Below, piece by piece: positions 46,387 through 57,495 of a DNA stretch of 64,000 nucleotides. Location of the stretch: contig CM035160.1 of the NCBI GenBank assembly GCA_020205615.1, positions 148,347,991 to 148,411,990 on the forward strand, given 5' to 3'. The notes under the pieces are model-generated. The model was not told the origin of the DNA. It did no database searches and saw only the letters and a list, made by a program, of their open reading frames with translations. The position numbers and the translations under genes are program-made. Position 1 is the stretch's first letter. Every line of letters starts with the position of its first letter. This DNA comes from Panax quinquefolius. Lineage: Eukaryota; Streptophyta; Magnoliopsida; Apiales; Araliaceae.

Positions 46387-49126
46387 TGTAAGACCGAAAT
46401 TTTTTAAATAAAAAGGAATTTCCTTTATTTATTATCTTGAAATAGTAAGGGTTGATTTGATTAATGTGGATAGTTAAGGGTTAAATATGCAAATATTTCA
46501 AAATAAGCAAGTGGTTATAAAATATTCATTTTTGTCGGGGAATATTAGTTTGGTGCGTGGAATATTAAATGCTTTGTCGAGAATATTAAATGCGGCAGTA
46601 GCGACCATGTGTGTGGCCCATAGTGAAAGCGATTGGATGAGGAAAGCGACAAAGTTTGGGTGGTTATAAATAGCAGGCGTAGTTATTCTGAATTAAGAGG
46701 CATTGGAATACCCGGTGGTTAAAATCTGATGTCTGGCGTGGTTGCCTGCGCGATAGCACGGTATTACGCAGTATTGTTGAATTATTGATCCTTACGTGAA
46801 GAAGGCACTACTCGATAATTATTACGATGAATTCTTTATTCAATAGTTTATTTTATTGATTCAATAATTCTTTGCGTTGGTATTTTATATTATTGTTGTT
46901 TCAATAATTGTCATTTGCATGATGATTTCCCATTATCGGATCAATAATTCATATTATTTGAATAATATTATTAGATAACATTATTGGCAATGTCTAGAAA
47001 GTTACATCTAAGGAGAGGTTTGGTCACCTAATTGCGGCGCCCGATGAGAGAGATCCTTATTGAAAGCCCCTCTTTCTGAGGAGCGACTGGTTGTCATAAA
47101 TGTGATTACGTAATATTATTTGTGAATAATTAATTATTGATTCATATGATAAGAAATATTTATTTTATATGAATATAAATGATGGATTTATTTATGTGGT
47201 TATTAATGAAGGAATTAATGTTGAGGTGTTTTATCGGTATTTTATCGGATTGGAGGTATTAAAAATCAAATCGGGGTTTTGAGATATATTGCGGGGTTAT
47301 AATTTTAATCCGAATAGTTGGATTGTAGTAATTTTTGGGTATGTTATACATACATAAGTTGAGTATATGTCCACAAATTTTGAGCCGTTAAAAATGCACG
47401 AATGATTTGTTGTGAATTTTAAGAGGTGTCGGATTAGGAAATTAGGTTTATAATTGATTTTGGTGGAAAATTCTAGAATTGAGTGGGCCCCACTTGTGGT
47501 TGGTGAAAAAATGTGCTGAATTTTATTTCAAATGTGGTGGGTGGCAATAGTAGCGAGTAAAAGCCATCGGTGCTTGGCAAATCGATGCTTGGTGGTGGGC
47601 TAACATTTTCTATAAATAGAAATTTAAGTTAGAATTGAAAATCACACGAAACAAAGTTTTCTCTCTTCTCTCTCTATATTATTGAGCGTATTTTGTGAGT
47701 ATTTAGATACTTTGAGAGTTCTTTATTCGATCTGAAGTTTCATTCGACATCACTTGAGCCTTTCCTTAGAAATCTTGATTCTTTGAGGTAAGGGATGTTA
47801 TTTTCTTCTCGAATGATATTAATTCTTGATATCATTATCTTTGAAATATTGGTTGGTACTTTTATCAAATTTGGAACTTTTTCATGTCGGGTTACTATTC
47901 ATGAGTTACTATTCACGAGTTACTATTCATGAGTTACTTATTCACGATTCTTATTCACGAGTACTATTAATGAAAGCGTGAAAATGTTTTTTTGTGGAAT
48001 TTCTATCTTTTGGTGTTGTGAGTTCTTATTCACGTATCACGGCCTTTATTCACGTATCTGGCACTATTCACGAATATCTGCACTATTCATCGAAAAATAA
48101 AATTTTTCTTTTAAATCCAAAATATCTATTACGGATACTAGCTTTGATTGTATCCATGTTTTGATCATTCTTGAATTTTACACCACTATGATTATTTTTG
48201 AGGTATTGTTGGACATGGATAAAACAAAGTCACGAATCCTTAATCCTTAATCCTTGTCATTTTGTTTCCTTTGGATTCGTTCTTTAAAAATATTTTTCAT
48301 CATCCTCGGTCTTAAATGATGATATTATTGAATATCTTTGGCTTTGTGTGCAAAGATGAATGATTTAAGAAGAATATCTTTGGCTTTGTAGTGCAAAGAT
48401 GAATGATGTTTAAATGAACATGGCCGATCTGAATATCTTTGGCTGAGTGCAAAGATGAGCAGTGTTTAAATGAACATGGCCGAGTGATGAATATCTTTGG
48501 CCTTTAGTGCAAAGATGAGCAGTGTTGAGATGAACATGGCCAGATTGATGAATATCTTTGGCACATAGTGCAAAGATGAATATTTGATTTGAGATGAATA
48601 TTGATTGATGTTCTGAGGATAAAATATTGATGATGGGTTTATTAAATTCATAGATTATAGTAGATTTCATTCTCTACGTAACTCTTACATGAATTATTAT
48701 TTCATTCTGAATATTGATCTGAAACTTGTTATGTCTATTGTATTCTATCAGATTTTTCCTGTTGGAGACTAACGATAATTTGTTGTATATTATCTTAGTC
48801 ATAACATTCTTCTTGGGCTAGTTGAGCTCACCCTTTTCCTTGTTGTTCCATTTTTCTTCTCGGGGAGCGAGAATGTAGCGAGTCTTAGTCGGGTATGGAA
48901 TGAAGGTTCTAGAGAGTTGTTTAGTAGTCCTCACCATTATTGTAAAATAATGTATCAATAAATGTGATGAGGATTTATTTGAGTATAAATATTGTCTAGA
49001 AGATAATATTTGTATTTAAACTCACAGTTTTATTGTTGTGATAATAAAGTTGTAGTTGTTTCTGTACCATGTATTTGGCGACTCAGAATGGGTTGGATGG
49101 AATGGACCTATTTTGGGGTCGTCACA
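46387..49126 (+). repeat. 3' LTR of the nested element
   Basis: It starts TGTAAGACCGAA after the polypurine tract AGGAGGGAGGT and ends GTCGTCACA. It differs from the 5' LTR at many small indels and multi-base changes. Confidence 0.88.
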
Positions 49127-50487
49127 TGTACTGAACAACAACTCTCAAAGTATCTAAATACTCACAAAATACGCTCGATAATATAGAGAGAGAAAGAGAG
49201 AAAGCTTATGTTTCTGGTGTGGTTTTCAATTCTAACTTAGCCCTCTATTTATAGGAAAATGTTAAGCCTTGCAAAGCAGACTTGACCTTTCTACTGACGA
49301 TGGCTTTACCTGCTACTATTGCCACCCACCATATTTGAAATAAAATTCAGCACATTTCTTCACCAACCACAAGTGGGGCCCACTCAATTCTAGAATTTTC
49401 TACCAAAATATTAATAAACCTAATTTTTGAATCAGTCACCTCTTAAAATTCATAACAAATCATACGTTCATTTTTAACGGTTCAAAATTTGTGGACATAT
49501 ACTCAACTTATATATGTATAACATATCCAAAAATCACAACGATCCAATGGTCGGATTAAAAATTATAACTCACGCAATATATCGTAAAAATACTGATTTG
49601 ATTTTTAATACCTCCATTCCGACAAACATACAGATAAAACACCTCAACATTAAATCCTTCAATTATAACCACATAAAATAAATAAATCCATCATTTATAT
49701 CAACATCAAATAAATATTTCCTTATCATATAAATCAATAATTAATTATTCATAAATAATATTACAGAATCACAATTATGACAACCGCATAGTTCCCTAAG
49801 AAAGGGGGCTTTCCAATAAGGATTTCTCCTTCTTGGCGGCAGCAATTAGGTGATCAAACCTCTCCTTAGACGTAACTTTCTAGACATTGACAATAATGTT
49901 ATCTAATAATATTATTCAAATAATATGAATTATTGATCCGATAATGGGAAATCTTTAAAAATGACAATTATTGAAACAACAATAATATAAAATATCAACG
50001 CAAAGAATTATTGAATCAATAAAATAAAATATTGAAAAGTAATTATCGTAATAATTATTGAGTAGTGTCTTCTTACGTAAGAATCAATAATTCAAAATAC
50101 TGTGCAATACCGTCAGCTACTCTTGTGCAACCATAATGACATCGTATTTTAACCAACCGGTATTCCAACAAAGTTAATTAATAAATAACTACGCCTGTGT
50201 TATTTATAAAAACTCAAACTTGTCGTTTTCTTCATCAGACAGTTATTTTGTTATGAGACCCACGAATGGCTGTGCCGTCGTACTAATATTCCCCGACAAC
50301 AAGAATATTCCACGACCAAACGAATATTCTCCGACAAAAAAAATGAATATTTTATAACCACTTGCTTATTTTGTAAAATTTGCACATTTCACCCATAACC
50401 AAAGTATTATATCAAATTAAGTCCTTATTATTTCAAGATAATAAATAGAGAAAATTTAATTTTTTCATAATAAGATGGGGTCTTACA
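49127..50487 (-). repeat. 5' LTR of the family-B element, second piece
   Basis: It matches 32138-33649 of the 3' LTR, including the hairpin pair near 49795-49840, and ends at TCTTACA. It is followed by the duplication CTATC and MULE sequence. Confidence 0.9.
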
Positions 50488-50869
50488 CTATCAACACCAA
50501 TGACCATTAACTCAATAAACAAAGTAATCACAAAAATTAATCAGTCAGCCTCAGCCCACTCTCAATAAACAAATATATATTAAAAAAATTACGGAGTCAC
50601 CAAATGAACATAAACAACATAAAAAATAGTATCCCCACTTTTAAAATATATAAACCCCTCGTACACTTTATTTTAACCACTTCCCAAGGAATCATTTCAG
50701 TTGCATCACAGTTAAATCGACGAAATACACTTTGTTTCATATTTAAACCACAATAATATTAGTTTAAACCAGTGCAAGGACAACGTTTGGCAGAAAACCC
50801 CACCATAACTTCGTTTTCAACAAAAAAGCAGACAAAAAGGGGTTAGAATAAACAACATTAATCGACAAT

Positions 50870-51341
50870 TTCAAACTTATATGCTTCGTAGAAGATCCAA
50901 ATCAAGCTTTTGCAAATAAACCCTCATCGTCGCCAAACCCCCCCCCCCCCCCCCCTCCCCCTTCCCCCTTCTTTGTCGCTTTTTGTCACCTGACCCCACC
51001 TTCTTTGTCGTTTTCTTTCTTCTCAGATAAAAGTACATTTTTGAGCCTTAATCCACTCGGTTTGTCACTTTCTTCCTCGCTTTATTCTCTCTCCAGTCCA
51101 ATTCACATTGGATCCAACTGATTAGTCAATTTAGTCATATCATTTACCTGTTTTTTCTTTTTTATTTGAAAAGTCACGTATGAAAATAGCATAACATATT
51201 TGACATTTGTCGGAGAAATTAGACAGAATGGATCAATTAATAACTTTTTAAAAGTATAATGTGCCAATTATATTGTTTTAAAGTTTAGTGAAATAATTCT
51301 TAAAAGTGAACAACTACAGTTGGATATTACCCGTTTTTGCC
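50870..51341 (-). repeat. MULE right terminal inverted repeat
   Basis: The partner of 25473-25865. A poly(C) run of about 18 bases at 50938-50955, followed by CCTCCCCCTTCCCCC, lies inside it. The repeat would hold the promoter of the transposase. Confidence 0.85.
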
Positions 51342-51351
51342 GAATGAGGGA

Positions 51352-52956
51352 TCTAATAAATTTTACTATAGTACATAATCAAAGAAGTAAAAAGATATAG
51401 AGTTGCAGCACTTGCCAACCTCCCCCTTATAGTTTACTTGTGCTTTACTGGATATAACTGCCAGGGATTAATTAATTAAACAGAATCTGTTGTGTTGGCT
51501 GATTTTAAAGTGACCATAAAAAAGTACTGTCAAGAAAGGGGAACAATTTTTATAGTTTAATTTTTCCTGATCCCCACCTAGGGAAAGACAATGGATATCA
51601 ACAATCACCAATCACCAATTAAAATAAATTTTAGGTGCAGCCAACTAGTAAAAAATTACAACCATTACTTTCAACATCTGAAAGCAACCCTCCTAATTTA
51701 TAATTATAATAATATGAAAAGCACAAATCTGAAGAGGCAATGTGCCAAGAGACATTAGTTTGAAGAGCAACTTGCATTTACAATACATATGCTCATTAAG
51801 TACCATTTCGTACATTAAACTCCTGCATAATATCTGTACTATATTCTTATGGTAGCTAGTTTCTACCTAATCCAAAGCCTTATAACTACTTATGTTATGA
51901 TCATGACTATTTGACATATACCTTAACCCTTTTTAATGCTTGAACAAAGTAAAAAACACAATCTCCTTAATTAGGAGAAGTATTATGCAAACCAATTTAA
52001 TATTTTATAGAAATTAGAGCTAAATATCACATCTTAGTATGATTATCATGCAACAACCAAATGACAGCAGTGATTAGTATCTAATCTAATATTGAGCCAT
52101 CTTATGAAACCAAATTACACAATTAAGTCGGCCATTAATCTCTAAACAAAAACACCATGAATATTGAAAATTAAGGAATAAATTGGAACAGGAATATGAG
52201 CTTTAAGCCTCAACCAAAAAAACACCACACCCATTTGGACTTTCAGTCATCAATTGAAATAAATGGGTAGGTATGGACAATAAAAAGTAGACAATTATTG
52301 AAATAATATTGGAAAAAAAGGAAAAAGAAAACTTTTAATTGTTCAACTAACAATGGCCAGGTGGTATGAGCACGCACATAAACTAAGTGTAGAAAACATA
52401 ATTTTTGTGATTGTCACTCATAGCTAACATGCACCTGCAGGCTGCAAGCGGAACCAGTCCTAGTTTTTCATTTGGTCATTGAGGGGATAACTAGTCCTAG
52501 TTTGACATTTGTCACAGACAATATTACTGAAAAAATTGATACTAATTAAGCATAGGTATATTTCCCTGTACCGTTTATGCTTCACTTGTGTTAGAGTCGG
52601 ATCACACACACTTCCGCTCTCCTTCGATTGGCAGCGGCCTTTTTCGGGAACTTCTCAGTTATGAACCACAAGTTCCAACAACTTCTCTCACACAGAAAGA
52701 GCGATAACATGTTATGAGGATGGATCATGAAATGGGAAGAAGACCACCAACCCTTGATTATTAACAAGGCACGTGTTTTTGGACCAAATTAATTGAAAGT
52801 GTAAGTAACAGCTAAATATCAACAGTACCATCATTCCCAAACTCCCTATTCTTTTGTTTAAAATTACCAAAACAGGCATATGCAGATACCTTCAGCAATG
52901 ACAGATTGTCCTTTTCGCTTTTGATTGGGCAGCTATGTGTGTGTGTGTCTAAATGA
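51352..52956. other. Intergenic and upstream region of the MYB gene
   Basis: No ORF with recognisable product. A G-box CACGTG lies at 52770-52775, about 880 bp before the MYB ATG. A (TG)n run lies at 52935-52947. Confidence 0.45.
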
Positions 52957-52964
52957 TTATAAAA
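52957..52964 (+). promoter_or_regulatory. Possible TATA box of the MYB gene
   Basis: TTATAAAA, followed about 30-40 bp on by C-rich, CT-rich sequence typical of plant leaders. This would give a 5' UTR of about 650 nt with upstream ATGs; a leader intron cannot be excluded. Confidence 0.35.
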
Positions 52965-53396
52965 CTTTTCTGTAGCACCAGTTCCCATAACAACATCCCA
53001 GCCAATCACATCTCAACACCTATGATCTCCCAAATCTCTCCTTCTTCTACTAATATTTTTGGTCTGTAGATCTCTCCCTCTTACAAACAAGTACAATTTG
53101 CTGACAAATTTGGATTCACTTCTTTCTTTGAAGCTATCCACGTTCACACTTTCATAGCTCCAACTCGGGAAGATACTTTCTTTGTTCACTGGTTTTTTTT
53201 CTCAATTGAGGCTGTCTTTCTTATACAGTTTTCTGTTATATGTTTCACTCATTTCAACAACTAATAGCACTAGTTTCACTGGTATATATCTGGGTCTTGA
53301 TATGTGAGCTAAAGTCTTTACTTATAGTTTTGAAAATTTAACCGGGATTTGCTGATTCTTGATGTTTGTGGCTTTTAGATCTGATTCAAAGCTCTA

Positions 53397-53468
53397 ATGG
53401 CTATCATTCACCACCAAGATCTGCTTTTTCTACACCTTGTTATTTCCTTGAGTTTAGGTCCTTTCTAG
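53397..53468 (+). other. Upstream ORF in the MYB leader (23 codons)
   Basis: ATG to TAG, beginning MAIIHHQDLLFLHL, 180 nt before the main ATG. If the leader is unspliced it would lower translation of the main frame. Conservation is unknown. Confidence 0.25.
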
Positions 53469-53647
53469 ATTCCCCATCTCATGCTTATGTCAAAAAGTAT
53501 TCAGATTCCCTTCAAAATGCTTCTTGATTTAATGACTGTCTGCTTATAGAGACCTCTACTTCAGTGCATTTTGTCTCTGCAATTAAGAGAGAACTTCTAC
53601 CTATATCCACCTATGTCCAACAACTGTACCCTGATCATTTGAAAACT

Positions 53648-54420
53648 ATGAATCAAGGACTAAAAATTCTCTCACAGGATTCATATATTGGAGACTCAAA
53701 CTGGCTCTTCGAGGAAAGCAAAGAGACGAAATGGACCCCGGAAGAGAACAAGCTATTTGAGAATGCACTTGCTTTATTTGACAAGGATACTCCAGATCGA
53801 TGGTACAATGTGGCAGCCATGATCCCAGGGAAGACGGTGAACGATGTGATCAAACAGTACAGAGACTTGGAAGAAGATGTTAGTGATATAGAGGCCGGGC
53901 TGATACCAGTACCGGGGTATGCCAGTGATTCTTTTGCACTAGAGTGGATGAACAATCAAGGCTTTGATGATGGGTTGAAACATTTCTATGTTCCAGGTGG
54001 AAAGCGTAGCTCATCAACTAGGCCTTCTGATCAAGAAAGGAAAAAAGGTGTGCCATGGACAGAGGAAGAACACAGGTATTTAGTTGTATCAAAATATCAA
54101 CCTGAAAATGTCAAATATCATTTCTCTTGGTTAACATAGCTATTCAACTAAACAGTTGTTTAACAATGTCAGAAGGCTGTCTGTCTTGCTGTCTATATGT
54201 GGATTTACAAGAAAATGGATCGGCTTTCAACTTGATATGTAAATATTTCTGTGCAAAATTTTGTAGTATACAAGAAAAATTGCTTTTCTTTTTTTATCAG
54301 GATAACACGAATTGAAGGTTCAGAAAGGTCCGGTGAAACTATATTCTTACAATATCTTAGATAATTCTGAAGTTTTGCATGTTGAATGCTTTAATATTCA
54401 TGTTTTATATGATGTTTACA

Positions 54421-54471
<51 letters not shown>

Positions 54472-55010
54472 CCATCTTTTATGTTTTTTTATTGATGACT
54501 AAACTCAGGCAATTTTTACTGGGGCTTAAGAAGTATGGTAAAGGAGACTGGAGAAATATCTCTCGCAATTTTGTGACTTCTAGGACACCAACTCAGGTTG
54601 CAAGTCATGCTCAGAAATATTTCATAAGACAGCTTTCTGGAGGGAAGGATAAGAGAAGGTCAAGCATCCACGATATCACAACAGTCAATCTCATAGAAGC
54701 CAAATCTACCTCGCCAGACAATAATAAACCCCCTTCACCGGATAATTGTATGGCGACCATGCAGCAGCCACAACAGCATTCTAATATGATTGGCATGGGC
54801 AAAGCTCTATATGACTGGGACATGATAAATCAAGGATCAGTCATGGCTTTCAACCTGCCAAATAGCAGCCAGCTGATGGCACCTCTTCATGGGAACTCTA
54901 CATATGGACTAGAAATGCAGGAAAAAAATCTTCCCAGAGCCGTTCTTTATGGACCTCAGTTTGGATATTATAATTCAGTTTCTCAGATGCAACCTACACG
55001 ACGCAGATGA
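53648..55010 (+). CDS. DIVARICATA-type MYB transcription factor, two exons, intact
   Basis: A nuclear DNA-binding regulator of the two-repeat DIV/MYBS group. Exons are 53648-54075 and 54509-55010 (930 nt, 309 aa) with a GT-AG intron that splits Arg143. ATG 53648 is chosen because MNQGLKILS is the family's usual start; the open frame extends upstream without another ATG. The first SANT domain covers about residues 26-80 ([33 protein letters not shown]). A linker follows with [15 protein letters not shown]. The second MYB repeat covers about 132-183 ([27 protein letters not shown] at 175-181), which binds GATAA/I-box-like sites. The motif [14 protein letters not shown] follows. The C-terminus is Gln/Ser-rich and variable. 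DIV proteins act in floral asymmetry and in stress or hormone responses; the role here is not shown by sequence. Confidence 0.94.
54424..54469 (+). repeat. (TA)n microsatellite in the MYB intron
   Basis: About 23 TA units inside the single intron, 40 bp upstream of the 3' splice site. Likely polymorphic. Confidence 0.9.
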
Positions 55011-56891
55011 CCTCATTAAACAAGTGGAAGCTCGGTCTAAAAACATTGAAATGACAAGCTTTATATCTCTGTGCTCTACTAAGGATTTATGTGGTAATGT
55101 TGGCGAAGACTTAAGTTAATGAATATAAGATTTCATATTGGCATGAAAGTTAATATCCGTAACATTGAAACCAAAAGGAAAGATTATCTTTGAATTTTAA
55201 GTTGTTTCTCACCTTAAGATCTTGTTTCTTGAAGGGTCTTTTATTTTTCAGATTGTATATACAAGTTCATGTGTAGCTAATGTATCTGCTTGTTCTAGAA
55301 GTTGTCCTGAGTAAATTTCCGCTAGCAACTTTGCCATGGTCTTCAATTACTTGGTGTAGTTTCTAGGTCATAGTATGTTATCTACATCTTAGAATGAAAG
55401 TCACTTGATACGGTGTTACCTATATCCAATTCCAAAGTTTACTTTGAATTCTGTAACTTGATATTGTTTAAAACGGAATAGAACAACATATATTAGTGCA
55501 ACTACTACATGGAGACGAATAATTTCCACTATCCATAGGGCCAAAAACTGGGACCTAGCGATGGTTGTACACATGGAATTATTTTGGTTTGGACTAACGA
55601 CTGCAGAGGCCATGTCATTGGATGCTCAGTCCAAATATGCCGAGTCAGAATCCACTCTTTGAAGTGAAATGGTTTAATCTGACTGTTTTTCGTACAATTC
55701 CAGCAAGGAAAATTATCCTTATACAGTGGTTACTTGACTTTTTGACAGCCAAACCTAGGTAAAAGATGATCCCAAGTCCATGAGCATAAAGATGTCATAT
55801 TTCATTATGGCTTCTTCTCTATGTGTTCACAAGCTGGGTAGAAAAACATCCAATTTGAATCAGCTAAATGCTAAAGCAAAAGGCAAGAATCCATGTCATA
55901 GTTCTGCAGATGCCTTCCTCTTGGTCACCCTGTTCATAAGAAAGGGTATCTATCTTTTCATAGAAACATCTCATTGTGATCTTTTTGAATAGCTCTAAGA
56001 TTCTCCCTTCCTCTCGAGAGGTATCATTATAACCTCAATTTTCTTTAAATTTCTTCTAAAGCAAGAATCTTCTACATAATCAAGTGAGTGCAGGACTAAA
56101 TATCTTATCATCATTCGATTAGAGAATCTAAACAGTGAAGTTCAACCTCTACATAAATCCTCGGAACTTTTTCCCTAGGCTGGAATATATCTAACCATTG
56201 ATGAGGCAGCTACACCATACACAAATATGTCCAATATGTTCAAAAGGTGTGATACAATTATGTCCTCCATTCAACTCCTATTCCAATATTAATTTCACAG
56301 ATTTCAGTTAATTTCTTAGGCTGTTCATGTTTTGTTTTGCAAATAGTGTACTGTAAGTCAAGTGGGATCATAATTTTTTGTTGTATGGTACTTCTACCTT
56401 GTGAAACTTTGTTTGGTGGTACAACCAGGCAACCAGCCCACCTGTTGTTGTAGTAACTATCATGAAAAGTAGAGTGCCCACCCAATCACTAGCACATATT
56501 ATTTTTTGGTCCCTCCACACTAGCCAATGAGATTAGGACACATACGCAATATGACCATTCCTATAAACTTTTTTCCTAAGTGACAAAACTGCCCTACTTT
56601 TCCTTTTTTAAATGAGCACCTTTCTGCAAGTTGCATAGGAAGCACTTTGGCCACTTTATTCTGATTTGATATTCCCCTATAAGTGTATTAAGACCGCATA
56701 CCTAGTCTCACAACCAAAACTCTTGGTGTTTCTATGATCCTTTTATATCTTCGTTTGACAAAATTCTGATGCCTTGCTTCAGAATAAACTTCAAAAGAAA
56801 AAGAAATGCACAATATAGCTTGATAATATATCTCAGCTAATTACAACAACTAAAGGAAAAGCGCGAGTGGCTTATATGGAGTTAAGTAATA
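55011..56891. other. MYB 3' UTR and intergenic region
   Basis: The first 300 bp are the probable 3' UTR. The open frames at 55416-55613, 55780-55992 and 56258-56485 have no recognisable domain and no codon bias evident by eye. Nothing else seen. Confidence 0.45.
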
Positions 56892-57150
56892 CTCCCTCCG
56901 TCCCAAATTAATTGCTTAGTTTTAACTTTTTAAAGTCAAATTGACCATTTTTAAAACTAATCTTTTTACTAATTTTGCTAAAATATAGGTGAAGAGATTA
57001 TAACCAAAAGAAAAGTATATACAATTTATTATTAATCCTAATTTTTATAATTTTAGAAATATATTTATATATGCTTAATTATTAATTCTAAAAATAGTCA
57101 ATTTGACTTAAAAAAGTCAAAACTGAGTAGTTAATTTGGGACGAAGGGAG
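56892..57150. mobile_element. Stowaway-like MITE
   Basis: Ends CTCCCTCCGTCCCAAATTAA and TTAATTTGGGACGAAGGGAG are inverted repeats flanked by TA on both sides. The inner pair AGTTTTAACTTTTTAAAGTC and its complement extend the arms. 259 bp, non-coding. Confidence 0.85.
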
Positions 57151-57272
57151 TAATTGCTTCTTTGTAGGTCCACAAATATGAGAGAACCAAGTTGGTGGGA
57201 GCTGCTGTGGTGCACAGCAAAGGAAAGGTAGACAAAAGAAAAAAAACAGAAGTTGCTATATATAATTTCATA

Positions 57273-57495
57273 CTCCCTCGGTTCCAAAATATAGTATCGA
57301 GTTTGATTTTTCAAAGTCACTATGAAATATTTTTAAATTCAAAATTATTGTGATTTGTTTGAGTTTTGAAAACAATATTAAATCTAGTTTCGCAATTTTT
57401 CGTTTAAAACTAAATTAATTCAAATAAATTTTAAATATCTTAAATTGACCGACTTCAAAATGTTAATATTGATCCTAATTTTGGAATGGTTGGAG
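57273..57495. mobile_element. Second Stowaway-like MITE, more diverged
   Basis: The left end CTCCCTCGGTTCCAAAATATAG and right end CCTAATTTTGGAATGGTTGGAG are imperfect inverted repeats with TA on both sides. About 120 bp from the previous MITE. Confidence 0.7.

Larger units (their letters stand above)
40555..49126 (+). mobile_element. Second family-B Ty3/gypsy element, strongly decayed, nested in a 5' LTR
   Basis: LTRs of 2754 bp (40555-43308) and 2740 bp (46387-49126) in plus orientation surround a 3.1-kb internal region with broken gag, a protease trace, fragments of pol, a chromodomain trace and a polypurine tract. It lies in the 5' LTR of the minus-strand family-B element. The flanks are TCTTT and TGTAC, so no target duplication is present, and 449 bp of the host LTR (equivalent to 31689-32137) is missing at the right junction. 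Confidence 0.88.
31019..50487 (-). mobile_element. Family-B Ty3/gypsy chromovirus with nested insertions
   Basis: A minus-strand element bounded by family-B LTRs: 3' LTR at 31019-33649 and 5' LTR split between 39890-40554 and 49127-50487. Its outer edges TGTGACGCCC and TCTTACA are flanked by the exact duplication CTATC (31014-31018 and 50488-50492). The internal region holds gag and pol remnants, a tRNA-Met-type primer-binding site and a polypurine tract. It entered the MULE about 23 bp before the transposase ATG. Without the later insertions it is about 9 kb. Confidence 0.92.
25473..51341 (-). mobile_element. Mutator-like element (MULE) split by nested retrotransposons
   Basis: The termini are long imperfect inverted repeats, 25473-25865 and 50870-51341, both beginning GGCAAAAA-GGGT. 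Outside them the 10-bp direct repeat GAATGAGGGA is exact at 25463-25472 and 51342-51351, although they lie 25.9 kb apart. Without the solo LTR (28928-30657) and the gypsy element (31019-50487) the MULE is about 4.7 kb, an ordinary size. It has a MUDRA-type transposase on the minus strand, starting near the right terminus, and a GRF zinc-finger ORF on the plus strand, starting near the left terminus. Both are now broken. Confidence 0.9.
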
